Notes under the pieces: generated by a model
Seen by the model: the letters and a program-made list of their open reading frames with translations, nothing else
The model's database searches: none
What the model was told of the DNA's origin: nothing
Made by a program: the position numbers and the translations under genes
Assembly (NCBI GenBank): GCA_958295975.1
Contig: OY282446.1
Span: 2,209,289 to 2,273,288, forward strand
From: Tepidiformaceae bacterium
GTDB lineage: Bacteria; Chloroflexota; Dehalococcoidia; Tepidiformales; Tepidiformaceae
Direction of reading: 5' to 3'
Length of the DNA: 64,000 nucleotides
Shown here: piece after piece, positions 1 to 8,950 of the stretch
Layout: every line of letters begins with the position of its first letter
Position numbering within the stretch: the stretch's first letter is position 1

Positions 1-1390
1 CCTCGGCCTCGCCGAAGGCCTCCAGCTGGCGGCCCGTCACGTCGGGCATGGCGGCCAGATCGCGCACGTGGCGGGCGAGCGTCCCGTCGTCCACGCGCCC
101 GCGCGCGCGCCCGGTTTCGAGGGCGAGGGCGAAGAGGGCCGCGATCGAGGCGGTGAAGGTCTTGGAGCTGGCCACGCCGCGTTCGAGGCCCGCGCGCGTG
201 AGCACCGCGCCCTCGGCCACGCGCGTGGTCTGGCTGCCGGGCGTGTTGCAGATGGTGATCTGGGGAGCGCCGCGCGCGCGCGCCACGTTCATGGCCTCCA
301 GCACGTCCACCGTCTCGCCCGACTGACTGACGGAGACGACCAGCGTTTCCGGGCCGAGCACGGCCTCGCGGTAGCGGAACTCGCTGGCGTTGTCGATGTC
401 GGCGGGCAGGCCCGCGATCTGCTCGAAATACCAGCGCCCCACCATGGCCGCGTGCAGGCTCGTGCCCATGCCCACGAGCAGCACGCGCTCGATGCGCGTC
501 AGCCAGGGCCGCGCCCGCCCCAGGTCGTCGAGGTGCAGGCCCGCGGGCTCCACCCGCGTGAGGCCGCGGATGGTGTCGGAGAGCGCCCGCGGCTGCTCCA
601 TGATCTCCTTGAGCATGAAGGTCTCGTAGGGGTCCCGCTGGGCGCCCGCGGGGTCGAGCGCGACCGTGTGCGCGGGAACGTCCGCGGGGGCGCCGTCGAG
701 GCTCGCGTAGGAGGCCCCGGCGGCGGTCACGCGCACGACCTGGCGGTCGGCGAGGAAGGCCACGCGGCGCGTGTGCGGCAGCAGGGCGGCGAGGTCGCTG
801 GCGAGCAGCATCTCGCCCTCGCCGTAGCCGACCACGACGCCGCCCGCGTTGCCCACGCGCGCGCCCACGGCCACGCCCGGCTCGCGCGGGGAGAGGGCGA
901 CGATGGCCTGCGATCCGGCGAGGCGGGCGCAGGCCGCGCGCAGGGCGGCGAGCAGGTCGCGCCCGGCCTCCAGCTCGTCCTCGATGAGGTGCGCGATCGT
1001 CTCCGTGTCCGTCTCGCTGGCGAAGGCGTGGCCGCGCCCCGCCAGCTCCGCGCGCAGGGCGGCGTAGTTCTCCACGATGCCGTTGTGCACGACGGCCACG
1101 GCCCCGTCGCAGCCCGTGTGGGGGTGGGCGTTGGCGTCGCTGGGCGCGCCGTGCGTGGCCCAGCGCGTGTGCCCGATGCCCGTATGCGCGGAGGGCGGGG
1201 GCCGCTCGCGCAGGGCCGTTTCCAGCTCCGCGATGCGGCCGCGGCGCTTGGCCACGGCGGAGGCGGCGTTCGCCTCCCCCTGCAGGGCCACGCCGGCCGA
1301 GTCGTAGCCGCGGTATTCGAGGTCGCGCAGCCCCGCGATGAGGATGGGCGCGGCCTCGCGCGAGCCCGTGTAGGCGATGATTCCGCACAT
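1..1390 (-). CDS. glmS: Glutamine-fructose-6-phosphate aminotransferase (3' part cut by window edge)
   Basis: This enzyme makes glucosamine-6-phosphate from fructose-6-phosphate and glutamine, the entry step to cell-wall amino sugars. The protein begins MCGIIAYTGS, so after Met removal Cys is the N-terminal glutamine-hydrolysing nucleophile. The class II amidotransferase motifs GLRDLEYRGYDSAG and TRWATHG follow, then an SIS isomerase domain with MGTSLHA and SVSQSGETVDVLEAM. About 463 residues are visible; the family is near 600, so the second SIS domain lies beyond position 1. The ATG at 1388-1390 is preceded on the coding strand by a GGGGGAA ribosome-binding stretch. The 334-base gap upstream contains hairpins but no gene. 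The identification is firm from motifs alone. Confidence 0.96.
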   Translation of the reverse strand, partial: MCGIIAYTGSREAAPILIAGLRDLEYRGYDSAGVALQGEANAASAVAKRRGRIAELETALRERPPPSAHTGIGHTRWATHGAPSDANAHPHTGCDGAVAVVHNGIVENYAALRAELAGRGHAFASETDTETIAHLIEDELEAGRDLLAALRAACARLAGSQAIVALSPREPGVAVGARVGNAGGVVVGYGEGEMLLASDLAALLPHTRRVAFLADRQVVRVTAAGASYASLDGAPADVPAHTVALDPAGAQRDPYETFMLKEIMEQPRALSDTIRGLTRVEPAGLHLDDLGRARPWLTRIERVLLVGMGTSLHAAMVGRWYFEQIAGLPADIDNASEFRYREAVLGPETLVVSVSQSGETVDVLEAMNVARARGAPQITICNTPGSQTTRVAEGAVLTRAGLERGVASSKTFTASIAALFALALETGRARGRVDDGTLARHVRDLAAMPDVTGRQLEAFGEAE

Positions 1391-1724
1391 GCCGGTTCCC
1401 CCGTGGTATGGGAGGGGCGCGCCCGGACGCGCGCTCCGGGGCGGCGCTTCAACCGCCGCCTGGTGGGGGAAAGGGGGGATCGCGAATCCCCTCGCACGTG
1501 GCTGGCGCTTTGTCGGCACGGTTGCCCGCGCCGCGTTGTCTCCAGCCTGACGACCGTGCCGCCGGGAGGCCACCCGCCGAATGGTTCGATGCTGCCTCCG
1601 CCTCGTCGTCCGCGCAGCGCGCGGACCTGGCGCTTGTCGGGGTCCCACCGCTGGTCGGGATGACAGGAGCCGCCGTCACCTCCCGCGCGAATGTTCCATA
1701 AGTTTCGCGCGTTCGTGCGTACGG
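1391..1724. other. Non-coding gap upstream of glmS with several hairpins
   Basis: No convincing gene is seen in these 334 bases. Three inverted repeats are visible: 1440-1446 with 1454-1460 (7 bp), 1475-1480 with 1486-1491 (6 bp) and 1514-1522 with 1553-1561 (9 bp, CGGCACGGT). On the minus strand the block opens with TGTCATCCCGACC near 1667 and closes with a GGGGATTCGCGATCCCC hairpin. This layout resembles dispersed intergenic repeat elements. It lies in the leader of glmS, so a structured regulatory RNA is an alternative. I do not recognise a glmS ribozyme or a T-box. Confidence 0.4.
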
Positions 1725-2603
1725 TCAACCGCCCCCGCCCGCGTCCGGGGCGGGCGCGCCGACCTCCGCGCGCAGGCGCTTGAGGCGCTCCACGTTCTCG
1801 GCGTCGGGCCCGCCGCCCTCGATGCCGGGCACCTCCAGCAGCAGGGGCTGCTCGCGGAAGGCGGGGTGCGCGAGGATGGCGCGGAAGCCGTCCAGCCCGA
1901 TGTGCCCGTCGCCGATGTTCTCGTGGCGGTCGCGCACGCCGCCGAGCGCCATCTTGCTGTCGTTGGCGTGCACGGCGCGCAGCCGCTCGAGGCCGATCTC
2001 GCGGTCGAACTCGGCCATGGCCGCCTCGCAGCCCGCGCGCGTGGCGATGTCGTAGCCCATGGCGAAGGCGTGGCAGGTGTCGAGGCAGACGCCGAGGCGG
2101 GGATGGCCGCCGCAGCCGCGGATGATCTCGCCGATCTCGCCGAAGGCCGCGCCGATGCCGTTCCCCTGCCCGGCGTTGTTCTCGATGAGCAGCATGGACT
2201 CGTTCGCGGCCGCCTCCAGCACCGCGAGCACGGCGGCGCAGACCTGTTCCCGCACGGCCTCGAAGCCCGCGCCCTTGTGGCTGCCCACGTGGAAGATGGT
2301 GCCCTCCACGCCCAGCTCGCCCGCATGGCGCACGTAGCGTGTGAGCGAGTCCGCCGAGCGTTCCAGCAGCGCCCCGTCCGGCGTGCCCAGGTTGACGAGG
2401 TAGACGGCGTGGAAGAAGACGGGCAGGGGCGCGCGCGCGTGGGCGGCGCGGAAGGCGGCCACCGTCTCCGCGCCGAGGCTGGGCGCGCGCCACTGCTGCG
2501 GCGCGGAGATGAACAGCTGGATCGCCTCCGCGCCGATGGCCGCGGCCCGCTCGAAGACGTTGTGCGGCCCGCCCGCCGAGGAAACGTGCGCTCCCACCCG
2601 CAT
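1725..2603 (-). CDS. nfo: Endonuclease IV (AP endonuclease)
   Basis: This enzyme cuts the backbone 5' of abasic sites in base-excision repair. The 292-residue product matches the usual length of the TIM-barrel family. It shows the N-terminal MRVGAHVSSAGG and the metal-ligand motifs FHVGSHKGAG, LLIENNAGQG, VCLDTCHAFAMGYD, VHANDSK and RHENIGDGHIG, with Glu in LLLEVPG near the C-terminus. The ATG at 2601-2603 has a TAGACT hexamer exactly six bases upstream on the minus strand, so the mRNA is probably leaderless. The gene is divergent from the copper genes and shares a 67-base promoter region with them. Confidence 0.95.
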   Translation of the reverse strand: MRVGAHVSSAGGPHNVFERAAAIGAEAIQLFISAPQQWRAPSLGAETVAAFRAAHARAPLPVFFHAVYLVNLGTPDGALLERSADSLTRYVRHAGELGVEGTIFHVGSHKGAGFEAVREQVCAAVLAVLEAAANESMLLIENNAGQGNGIGAAFGEIGEIIRGCGGHPRLGVCLDTCHAFAMGYDIATRAGCEAAMAEFDREIGLERLRAVHANDSKMALGGVRDRHENIGDGHIGLDGFRAILAHPAFREQPLLLEVPGIEGGGPDAENVERLKRLRAEVGAPAPDAGGGG

Positions 2604-2609
2604 GGGCGG

Positions 2610-2615
2610 AGTCTA
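2610..2615 (-). promoter_or_regulatory. -10 element of nfo (TAGACT), leaderless start
   Basis: On the minus strand TAGACT ends six bases before the nfo ATG. Transcription would therefore begin at or next to the start codon. The same arrangement recurs across the window. Confidence 0.6.
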
Positions 2616-2634
2616 CCCGCCCCGCGCCGCGGCG

Positions 2635-2640
2635 TAAGAT
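2635..2640 (+). promoter_or_regulatory. -10 element of the copZ-copA operon (TAAGAT)
   Basis: TAAGAT lies 30 bases before the copper-chaperone ATG. This leaves a short leader that contains a GGGGGAAAG ribosome-binding site. It is back to back with the nfo promoter. Confidence 0.5.
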
Positions 2641-2670
2641 GGAAGGAGCACCGGCAACGGGGGGAAAGCC

Positions 2671-2889
2671 ATGGGCGACGCCATCGAACTGACCGTGGAC
2701 GGCATGACCTGCGACCACTGCGTGCGCGCCGTGACCGAGGCCATCGGCGGCGTGGCGGGCGTGACCGGCGCGAGCGTCGACCTCGAGGCGGGCGCGGCCA
2801 CCGTCGCGGGCGAGCGCGTGGACGTGGACGCCGTCATCGCCGCCATCGCCGAGGAGGGGTACGAGGCGGCGCCGCGCGGCCCCGCGTGA
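2671..2889 (+). CDS. copZ: Heavy-metal-associated domain copper chaperone, CopZ-like
   Basis: This is a 72-residue single HMA domain with the metal-binding motif GMTCDHC near residues 11-17, the ferredoxin-like fold pattern and a closing GYEAA. Proteins of this size carry Cu(I) to a CPx-type ATPase. The stop codon overlaps the GTG start of copA (GTGA), so the two are translationally coupled, which supports the role. The metal is inferred from the GMTCxxC motif and the CopA partner; no copper-responsive regulator is visible. Confidence 0.88.
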   Translation: MGDAIELTVDGMTCDHCVRAVTEAIGGVAGVTGASVDLEAGAATVAGERVDVDAVIAAIAEEGYEAAPRGPA

Positions 2890-5195
2890 ACGAGGGCGGC
2901 GCCGTCACCCTGCGCATCCGCGGGATGACCTGCGCCTCCTGCGTGCGGCGCGTGGAGCGCGCCCTCGCGCGCGTCGAGGGCGTGGAGGCGGCCAGCGTCA
3001 ACTTCGCCTCCGCCACCGCGCGCGTCTCCCTCGGCGGCGAGCTGCCCGCCGAACGGCTCGTGGCCGCCGTCGAGCGCGCGGGCTACGGCGCGGCCCGCCT
3101 CGAATCCGCCGCGGCCCCCGACGCGGATCGCGGCGCGCGGGCGATGCTGCTGCTGGGCGGCGCGCTGGCCCTGCCCGTGATCGTCGCCAGCATGGCCCTC
3201 GACATCGCCGGGCTGGCGCTCCTCGGCGACGCCCGCGCCACGGGCTGGGCGCTGCTGGGCGCGGCGGCGGTCGTGCAGGCGCTGCTGGGCTGGCGCTTCT
3301 ACCGCGCCGCCCTGCCCGCCCTGCGCGCGCTCTCCCCGAACATGGACCTGCTCGTGGCCCTGGGCACGACCGCGGCCTTCGCCTTCAGCGCCTGGGTGGT
3401 GCTGTTCGACCGCGCGGAGGCCATGTTCTTCGACGTGAGCGCCGCCGTGCTGCTGTTCGTGAGCGCGGGCCGCTTCTTCGAGGAACGCGCCCGCGCCCAC
3501 GCGGGCGGGGCCGTGCGCGCCCTCCTCGGCCTCGCCGCCAAGTCCGCCAGCGTGCTGCGCGACGGTCGGGAAATGGCGGTGCCCGTCGAGGAGATCGCCG
3601 TGGGGGACGTGTTCCGCGTGCGCCCGGGCGAGCGCGTGGCCGTGGACGGCGTGATCCGCGCCGGACGCGGGGCCCTCGACGAGTCCCTGCTCACGGGCGA
3701 GTCCATGCCCGTCGAGCGCGGCCCCGGCGACGCCGTGGCGGGCGGCGCGCTCAACCAGCACGGCGCGCTCGAGGTGGAGGCGACGGCCACCGGCGCGGAC
3801 TCCGCCCTCCAGCGCATCGCCGCCCTCGTGGCCGAGGCGCAGGGCTCCCGCGCCCGCGTCGAGCGCCTCGTGGACGCCGTGGCGGCGGTGTTCGTGCCCG
3901 TCGTGCTGGCGCTCGCGCTGGCCGCCTTCCTCGGCTGGGGCCTCTGGGGCGGCGACTTCGTGCGCGCCATGACGCACGCCGTGGCCGTGCTCGTCATCGC
4001 CTGCCCCTGCGCCCTCGGCCTGGCCACGCCCGCCGCCATCGTGGCGGGCGTCGGCATGGGCGCGGAGCGCGGCATCCTCATCCGCGACGCCGGCACGCTG
4101 GAGACGGCGGCGCGCATCGACGCCGTCGTGTTCGACAAGACGGGCACGCTCACGGAGGGCCGCCCCGCGCTCGTCGAGCTCGCGCCCGCGGCGGGCTTCG
4201 GCGAGGAGCGCTCGCTCGCTCTCGCCGCCGCCGCCGAGGCGCTCAGCGAGCACCCCCTCGCCGCCGCCGCCGTCGAGGCCGCCCGCGACCGCGGCCTCGA
4301 CCTTCCGCCCGCGCGCGACTTCGCGGCCCTGCCGGGCATGGGGCTGATGGCCACCGTGGACGAACGCGCGGTGCTCATCGGCTCGCCCGAGCTGCTGGCC
4401 GAACGCGGCGTCCGCATCGGCGCGGACGCGCGCGCCACGCTCGCGCGGCTGGAGGCGGAGGGCCGCACCACCGCCCTGCTGGCGGTCGATGGCGCACACG
4501 CCGCCACGCTCGCCTTCGCCGACCCGCTCAAGGCGAACGCGGCCCGCTCGCTGGCGGCGCTGCGGGCCATCGGCGTGCGCGCCATCATGGCCAGCGGCGA
4601 CAACGAGCGCGCCGCCCGCGCCGCCGCCGCCGCCCTCGGCATCGACGAGGCGCACGCGCCCCTGCGGCCCGAAGGCAAGCTGGCGCTCGTGCGCGGGCTG
4701 CAGGAGCGCGGCCTGCGCGTGGCCGTCGCGGGCGACGGCGTGAACGACGCCGCCGCGCTCGCCCAGGCCGACGCCGGCATCGCCATGAGCACGGGCGCGG
4801 ACGCCGCCATCGAGGCCGGGGACGTCACCATCCTGCACGGCGACGTGGCCAAAATCGCGGAGGCCGTGCTGCTCAGCCGCGCCACCCTGCGCACCATCCG
4901 CTGGAACCTCGCCTGGGCCTTCGGCTACAACGTCCTCGCCATCCCCGTGGCCATGGCCGGGCTGCTCAACCCCATCCTCGCGGGCGCGGCCATGGCCCTC
5001 AGCTCCGTGAGCGTGATGGCCAACAGCCTGCGCCTGCGCGGACGCCGCCGCGCCATCGCGGAGGCCGCGGGCGGCCACTGGGATGGCCCGCGCGAGGGCT
5101 TTGTCGCCGCCAACCGCGGCCCCCTGCTGGCGCTCGCCTCCATCGCCCTCACGCTGCTCGTCCCCTTCCTCATCTTCACCACCATCGCGCGCTAG
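2886..5195 (+). CDS. copA: Copper-translocating P1B-type ATPase, CopA-like
   Basis: This inner-membrane ATPase exports Cu(I). The 769 residues hold one N-terminal HMA domain (GMTCASC, Cys16 and Cys19) and paired transmembrane segments. The actuator TGES motif follows, then the membrane metal site CPC at about residues 373-375, the phosphorylation motif DKTGTLT with Asp417, the nucleotide-domain HP pair (SEHPLA) and the hinge GDGVND. The GTG at 2886 overlaps the chaperone stop codon and is the first start that keeps the HMA domain intact. No regulator is adjacent. Silver co-transport is possible; zinc or cadmium is unlikely given CPC with the GMTCASC domain. Confidence 0.95.
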   Translation: MNEGGAVTLRIRGMTCASCVRRVERALARVEGVEAASVNFASATARVSLGGELPAERLVAAVERAGYGAARLESAAAPDADRGARAMLLLGGALALPVIVASMALDIAGLALLGDARATGWALLGAAAVVQALLGWRFYRAALPALRALSPNMDLLVALGTTAAFAFSAWVVLFDRAEAMFFDVSAAVLLFVSAGRFFEERARAHAGGAVRALLGLAAKSASVLRDGREMAVPVEEIAVGDVFRVRPGERVAVDGVIRAGRGALDESLLTGESMPVERGPGDAVAGGALNQHGALEVEATATGADSALQRIAALVAEAQGSRARVERLVDAVAAVFVPVVLALALAAFLGWGLWGGDFVRAMTHAVAVLVIACPCALGLATPAAIVAGVGMGAERGILIRDAGTLETAARIDAVVFDKTGTLTEGRPALVELAPAAGFGEERSLALAAAAEALSEHPLAAAAVEAARDRGLDLPPARDFAALPGMGLMATVDERAVLIGSPELLAERGVRIGADARATLARLEAEGRTTALLAVDGAHAATLAFADPLKANAARSLAALRAIGVRAIMASGDNERAARAAAAALGIDEAHAPLRPEGKLALVRGLQERGLRVAVAGDGVNDAAALAQADAGIAMSTGADAAIEAGDVTILHGDVAKIAEAVLLSRATLRTIRWNLAWAFGYNVLAIPVAMAGLLNPILAGAAMALSSVSVMANSLRLRGRRRAIAEAAGGHWDGPREGFVAANRGPLLALASIALTLLVPFLIFTTIAR

Positions 5196-5206
5196 GCCGT
5201 CTGTGC

Positions 5207-5212
5207 TATTCT
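5207..5212 (+). promoter_or_regulatory. Putative -10 element (TATTCT) before the methyltransferase-HNH gene
   Basis: TATTCT lies 40 bases upstream of the GTG at 5253. It is followed by a GTGAGGAG ribosome-binding site at 5237-5244. Confidence 0.45.
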
Positions 5213-5252
5213 GGCCGTCGCCCCAGCCGTGTGGGCGTGAGGAGTCGTAGCC

Positions 5253-6929
5253 GTGCCCGAAATCAACTTCCCCAACCGCACGCTTGCGATCATGGACAAC
5301 CTCACCTTCCTCAAGACGCTCAACAGTGAGAGCATCGACCTCATCGCCATGGACCCGCCCTTCGCCGCCAACGAGACGTTCAAGGGCAAGCCCAAGAAGC
5401 CCATCACGCGGGAAGAAATGGCTGAGGAGATGGCGCTGGCCGCGAAGCATGGCGTGCCGCACAACGAGGGCATCGGCGAGACGCGCGTCGACGACATGTG
5501 GCGCTGGGACGACTTCCGCCACGAACCTTGGCTCGAGGAGTTGGAGGAGACGCACCCCGACGTCGCGGCGGTCGTGCGGACGGTGGACAAGTGCGCGACG
5601 GAGAACGAGGCAGCGTACATCGCCTACATGGCGGCACGGCTGCTGGAGTGTCACCGCGTGCTGAAGGATACGGGCAGCATCTACATCCACTGCGACGACA
5701 GCGCGAATGCGTACCTGAGAATGATCATGGGGCTGATCTTCGGGCACGGCAACTTCCGCAACGAGATCGCATGGAAGCGCCAGACCTCCAACAACGCAGT
5801 GAAACGTGGCTATGGGCGCATCACGGACTACTTGCTTTTCTACACCAAGTCGGACGAATTCACGTGGAACCCCGTCTATCATAATCGCTCAGAGAAAGAG
5901 ATGAAAGAGTACCGACGCGATGAGCGTGGGCTCTATAAAGTGGAGAACCTGACCACTCCCTCCTCAAATCCAGCGCGGCAATTCACTTGGCGTGGGGCAA
6001 CTCCCAGTGCATCCCGTTCGTGGAAATGCGACGAGGCTGAACTGGAAGCCATGCTCGCACGCGGTGAAATCGAACTTGGCCGCAACGGGAACGCCAAGTT
6101 GCGCGGATGGAAGCGCTACCTGGATGACATGGCAGAGGGCCAGAAGGCACAAAGCATCTGGACGGACATCCTTCGCGTTGGCAACACATCCAGAGAACGC
6201 ACGGGATACAAGACGCAGAAGCCCGTGGCGCTCTACGGGCGTATCGTCGAAGCGTCTTCCAACGAAGGCGACGTCGTGCTCGACCTCTTCTGCGGCTGCG
6301 CCACCACGCTCGTCGCTGCCGAGAACCTCAAGCGCCGCTGGCTCGGTTGCGACATGGCATACCGCGCGTGGACCATGATCAAGCGCCGCTTCTATGAGGA
6401 AGGCTACGCCCTGTCGGACATGAGCGAGGCTACGCCCGCAGCGCTCGGTCCCCACCAGCGCAAGCTGACGTACAAGCATTCGCAGACCATCGGACCAGGC
6501 GAGCTGCCAGAGCGTGACCCCGATGATGCCCCGGAGCCGCCGTCCGAGTTGAGGCTGCGTCGCCCGCGCCCGAAGTCGAAGTGGTCGGTGCCGGGGATGC
6601 GCCGCATCCTCGCCGAAGCGCAGGGCGTGCCGGGTGGCAACCCCGAAACCGAAGTCGTCTGCGCGGGCTGTGGGCGCGTGCGTGAGCTGCCCGAGTTCCA
6701 CCTCGACCACATCCTTCCCAAGAAGGATCGCGGCACGGACGACCTGCCCAACCGCATCCTGCTCTGCGGTCCCTGCAACCTCCGCAAGGCTGATCGCTTC
6801 ACGCTCGCCGGGCTGGTGCAGGAGAACCACAAGGCGGGCTGGACGCCCTCGCGCAGCGCTCGCGCTCGCGCGGCAGCCGCCACTCGCCAGCGCGCCGCCG
6901 AGCGTGTCGAGATCGAGGCGATGGAGTAG
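5253..6929 (+). CDS. Beta-class DNA methyltransferase fused to a C-terminal HNH domain
   Basis: The 558-residue protein is predicted to methylate an exocyclic amine in DNA. The catalytic motif DPPF (residues 34-37) comes before the SAM-binding motif FCGCATT (about 346-352), the circular order of beta-class enzymes. The usual FxGxG reads FCGCA here. A target-recognition region lies between them. From about residue 470 an HNH-type zinc nuclease domain follows (CAGC, then HLDHILPKKD, then LCGPCNLRK). A modification and a cutting domain in one chain could form a self-contained restriction-modification protein. HNH tails of this kind may also be non-cleaving, so cutting activity is not shown. The GTG at 5253 follows a good ribosome-binding site. 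It is followed 33 bases later by an unrecognised gene, with which it seems to form an accessory pair. Confidence 0.85.
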   Translation: MPEINFPNRTLAIMDNLTFLKTLNSESIDLIAMDPPFAANETFKGKPKKPITREEMAEEMALAAKHGVPHNEGIGETRVDDMWRWDDFRHEPWLEELEETHPDVAAVVRTVDKCATENEAAYIAYMAARLLECHRVLKDTGSIYIHCDDSANAYLRMIMGLIFGHGNFRNEIAWKRQTSNNAVKRGYGRITDYLLFYTKSDEFTWNPVYHNRSEKEMKEYRRDERGLYKVENLTTPSSNPARQFTWRGATPSASRSWKCDEAELEAMLARGEIELGRNGNAKLRGWKRYLDDMAEGQKAQSIWTDILRVGNTSRERTGYKTQKPVALYGRIVEASSNEGDVVLDLFCGCATTLVAAENLKRRWLGCDMAYRAWTMIKRRFYEEGYALSDMSEATPAALGPHQRKLTYKHSQTIGPGELPERDPDDAPEPPSELRLRRPRPKSKWSVPGMRRILAEAQGVPGGNPETEVVCAGCGRVRELPEFHLDHILPKKDRGTDDLPNRILLCGPCNLRKADRFTLAGLVQENHKAGWTPSRSARARAAAATRQRAAERVEIEAME

Positions 6930-6962
6930 CGCTCCGCCACACCCTTGAGAAGGAGAAGAGAC

Positions 6963-7712
6963 ATGGAGAAATGGGAGATCAAGAAGAGGGATAGTACCGA
7001 TTCGTTGACCGGCTACGACGTCCTGCGGGACGGATATCTGGTTGCTGTCTTTACTGATCATGATGACGCTTTCGAACATGCCGAGAGGCATAAAAGGACC
7101 GATTCTCAGAATGAGAAGGAATGGGGTGTTCTGACGGGATATACTATCTCTCGGGGAGCGTTTGGGTTTTTGAAGAAAGCTGAAAGGCGAGCGATTGATG
7201 GGATTGGTTCGGACACGAGTCAGCATGTTCTTGATTGTCTCATGGCTGCTCATGATGCCTGTATCATTCTCGAATGGAACCTCAAGACGCTCGTGAGCGC
7301 TTGCGGGATGGATGTTCCGCCAACGCACAGCCTTTCTCGGCTGTATGAAAAGCTTACACAGCAAGCGAAGGACATTCTACTCTTGCACTGGCGCCCGAAG
7401 AAGTATGGACCGCTGCCGGAGTATCTGCGCTCTACGAACGGAAGGTACGAAGCGCTGAGATATGGCCTCTTTGAGAAAGGAGAAATCCCGCCAACCTATC
7501 TTCCGAATTTGATCCACGCGGTTAATGCCGCGAGCTTGGCTATCAAGGATTTGCTCCGTAAACAGGAGCAGTGTCCGCATTGCCGTCTATCCAACATGGT
7601 TATTCCCGGAGCACGTGGAACGCTGTGGTGTATCGGCTGCGAGAAGCGTCGTGAGGATGCTGAAATCGCTATAGCCGAGGTCGTGGCCTGGCAGAAGGGC
7701 ACAGTGATCTAG
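6963..7712 (+). CDS. Unrecognised helical protein with C-terminal zinc ribbon
   Basis: I do not recognise this 249-residue protein. An N-terminal stretch (residues 1-45) could be a small beta-rich domain. Residues from about 75 to 200 are helical and carry THSLSRLYEKL and RYEALRYG. That pattern is loosely like HEPN domains of defence proteins, but I see no clear R-x4-6-H RNase motif. The C-terminus has paired CPHC and CIGC, a probable zinc ribbon. The start is set by AGAAGGAGAAG just before the ATG at 6963. The gene is visibly richer in A/T than the chromosome around it, a sign of transfer. It probably acts with the methyltransferase-HNH protein 33 bases upstream. Confidence 0.65.
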   Translation: MEKWEIKKRDSTDSLTGYDVLRDGYLVAVFTDHDDAFEHAERHKRTDSQNEKEWGVLTGYTISRGAFGFLKKAERRAIDGIGSDTSQHVLDCLMAAHDACIILEWNLKTLVSACGMDVPPTHSLSRLYEKLTQQAKDILLLHWRPKKYGPLPEYLRSTNGRYEALRYGLFEKGEIPPTYLPNLIHAVNAASLAIKDLLRKQEQCPHCRLSNMVIPGARGTLWCIGCEKRREDAEIAIAEVVAWQKGTVI

Positions 7713-7780
7713 GCCCCGCTAACGCCGTGGCGGCGTTGAAGCGCGTGTCCGCGCCCCTGCCCCGTTCGCCCCGCGCGCGC

Positions 7781-7786
7781 TAGACT
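7781..7786 (+). promoter_or_regulatory. -10 element of ispG (TAGACT), leaderless start
   Basis: TAGACT ends six bases before the ispG ATG at 7793, and no ribosome-binding site lies between them. ispG thus has its own promoter, independent of the accessory genes upstream. Confidence 0.6.
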
Positions 7787-7792
7787 GGCCCC

Positions 7793-8950
7793 ATGCAGCG
7801 AGCGCCCAGCAGGCCCGTGCGCGTCGGCTCCGTCACCATCGGCGGCGGCGCCCCCGTCGTCGTCCAGTCCATGGCCGCCACGCGCACGCAGGACGTGGAC
7901 GCCACCGTCGCGCAGGCGCGCATGATCCACGAGGCCGGGGCCGGGCTCGTGCGCGTGGCCGTGGACAGCCGCCGGGACGTGGAGTGCCTGGCGCGCGTGC
8001 GCGAGGCCGTGCCCGAGGCCAACTTCGTCGTCGACCTGCAGGAGAGCTACCGCCTGGTCACGCAGGTCGCCCCCCACGTGGACAAGGTGCGCTACAACCC
8101 GGGCCACCTCTACCACCACGAGAAGGACAAGCCCGTCGCGGAGAAGGTGGCCTTCATCGCCGAGACCGCGGCGAAGCACGACTGCGCCATCCGCGTCGGC
8201 GTCAACTGCGGCTCCGTCGATCCGGACATGGACGCGCGGCACGCGGGCGCGGACGAGCCCGGCCTTGAGGGCGTCACGGCCATGGTCGAGAGCGCGCTCG
8301 ACCACTGCCGCATGCTCGACGACGCCGGTTTCACGCGCTACGTGGTCTCGCTCAAGGACAGCGACCCGCGCAAGGTGATCGCGGGCAACCGGCGCTTCGC
8401 CGAGGCCCGCCCCGACGTGCCGCTCCACCTCGGCGTGACCGAGGCGGGGATGCCGCCGGAGGGCGTGATCAAGACGCGCATCGCCTTCGAGCAGCTGCTC
8501 AGCCGGGGCGTGGGCGACACCATCCGCGTCTCGCTCACGCTGCCCTTCGCGGAGAAGTGGCGCGAGGTGGAGGCGGGCCGCGCCATCCTCGACGACATCG
8601 AGGCCGGGCGCTTCCGCTCCGTGCCCGAGTTCCTCGACGGCGGCCTCAACATCATCAGCTGCCCCAGCTGCAGCCGCGTCGAGAACGAGGCCTTCATCGA
8701 GCTCGCGCAGGACGTGAAGGCGATGACGGCCTACGCGAAGGAGCACGACATAACGATTGCGGTGATGGGCTGCCGCGTGAACGGTCCGGGCGAGACGGAC
8801 GACGCGGACCTGGGCCTCTGGTGCGCGCCCACGTTCGTGAACCTGAAGCGTGGCGAGGAGGAGCTGGGGGCGTACCCGTACGACGAGGTGCTGGGCCGCC
8901 TGAGGGCGGAGCTGGACGCCCTCATCGCCGGGCGGTCGGCTACTTCGTGA
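7793..8950 (+). CDS. ispG: 4-hydroxy-3-methylbut-2-enyl diphosphate synthase
   Basis: This iron-sulfur enzyme makes HMBPP in the non-mevalonate isoprenoid pathway. The 385-residue form is the short bacterial type. Visible are [17 protein letters not shown] at the N-terminus, the barrel motif [10 protein letters not shown] and the cluster ligands in ISCPSCSR and [13 protein letters not shown]. The first ATG gives the expected N-terminus and sits six bases after a TAGACT promoter element. The last 11 bases overlap the convergent methyltransferase gene. It is a housekeeping gene standing between two accessory blocks; dxs of the same pathway is at 22 kb. Confidence 0.96.
   Translation: MQRAPSRPVRVGSVTIGGGAPVVVQSMAATRTQDVDATVAQARMIHEAGAGLVRVAVDSRRDVECLARVREAVPEANFVVDLQESYRLVTQVAPHVDKVRYNPGHLYHHEKDKPVAEKVAFIAETAAKHDCAIRVGVNCGSVDPDMDARHAGADEPGLEGVTAMVESALDHCRMLDDAGFTRYVVSLKDSDPRKVIAGNRRFAEARPDVPLHLGVTEAGMPPEGVIKTRIAFEQLLSRGVGDTIRVSLTLPFAEKWREVEAGRAILDDIEAGRFRSVPEFLDGGLNIISCPSCSRVENEAFIELAQDVKAMTAYAKEHDITIAVMGCRVNGPGETDDADLGLWCAPTFVNLKRGEEELGAYPYDEVLGRLRAELDALIAGRSATS

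Noticed and set aside
1391-1724. T-box or glmS ribozyme in the glmS leader
   Set aside because: The T-box core sequence with a specifier loop is not found, and the conserved ribozyme core is not recognisable. Hairpins alone are not enough.
2613-5882. Very long minus-strand open frame (over 1000 codons) opposite copA
   Set aside because: High G+C at third positions keeps antisense frames open. The translation is Arg/His/Gly-rich without domains, whereas the plus strand encodes a clear CopA.
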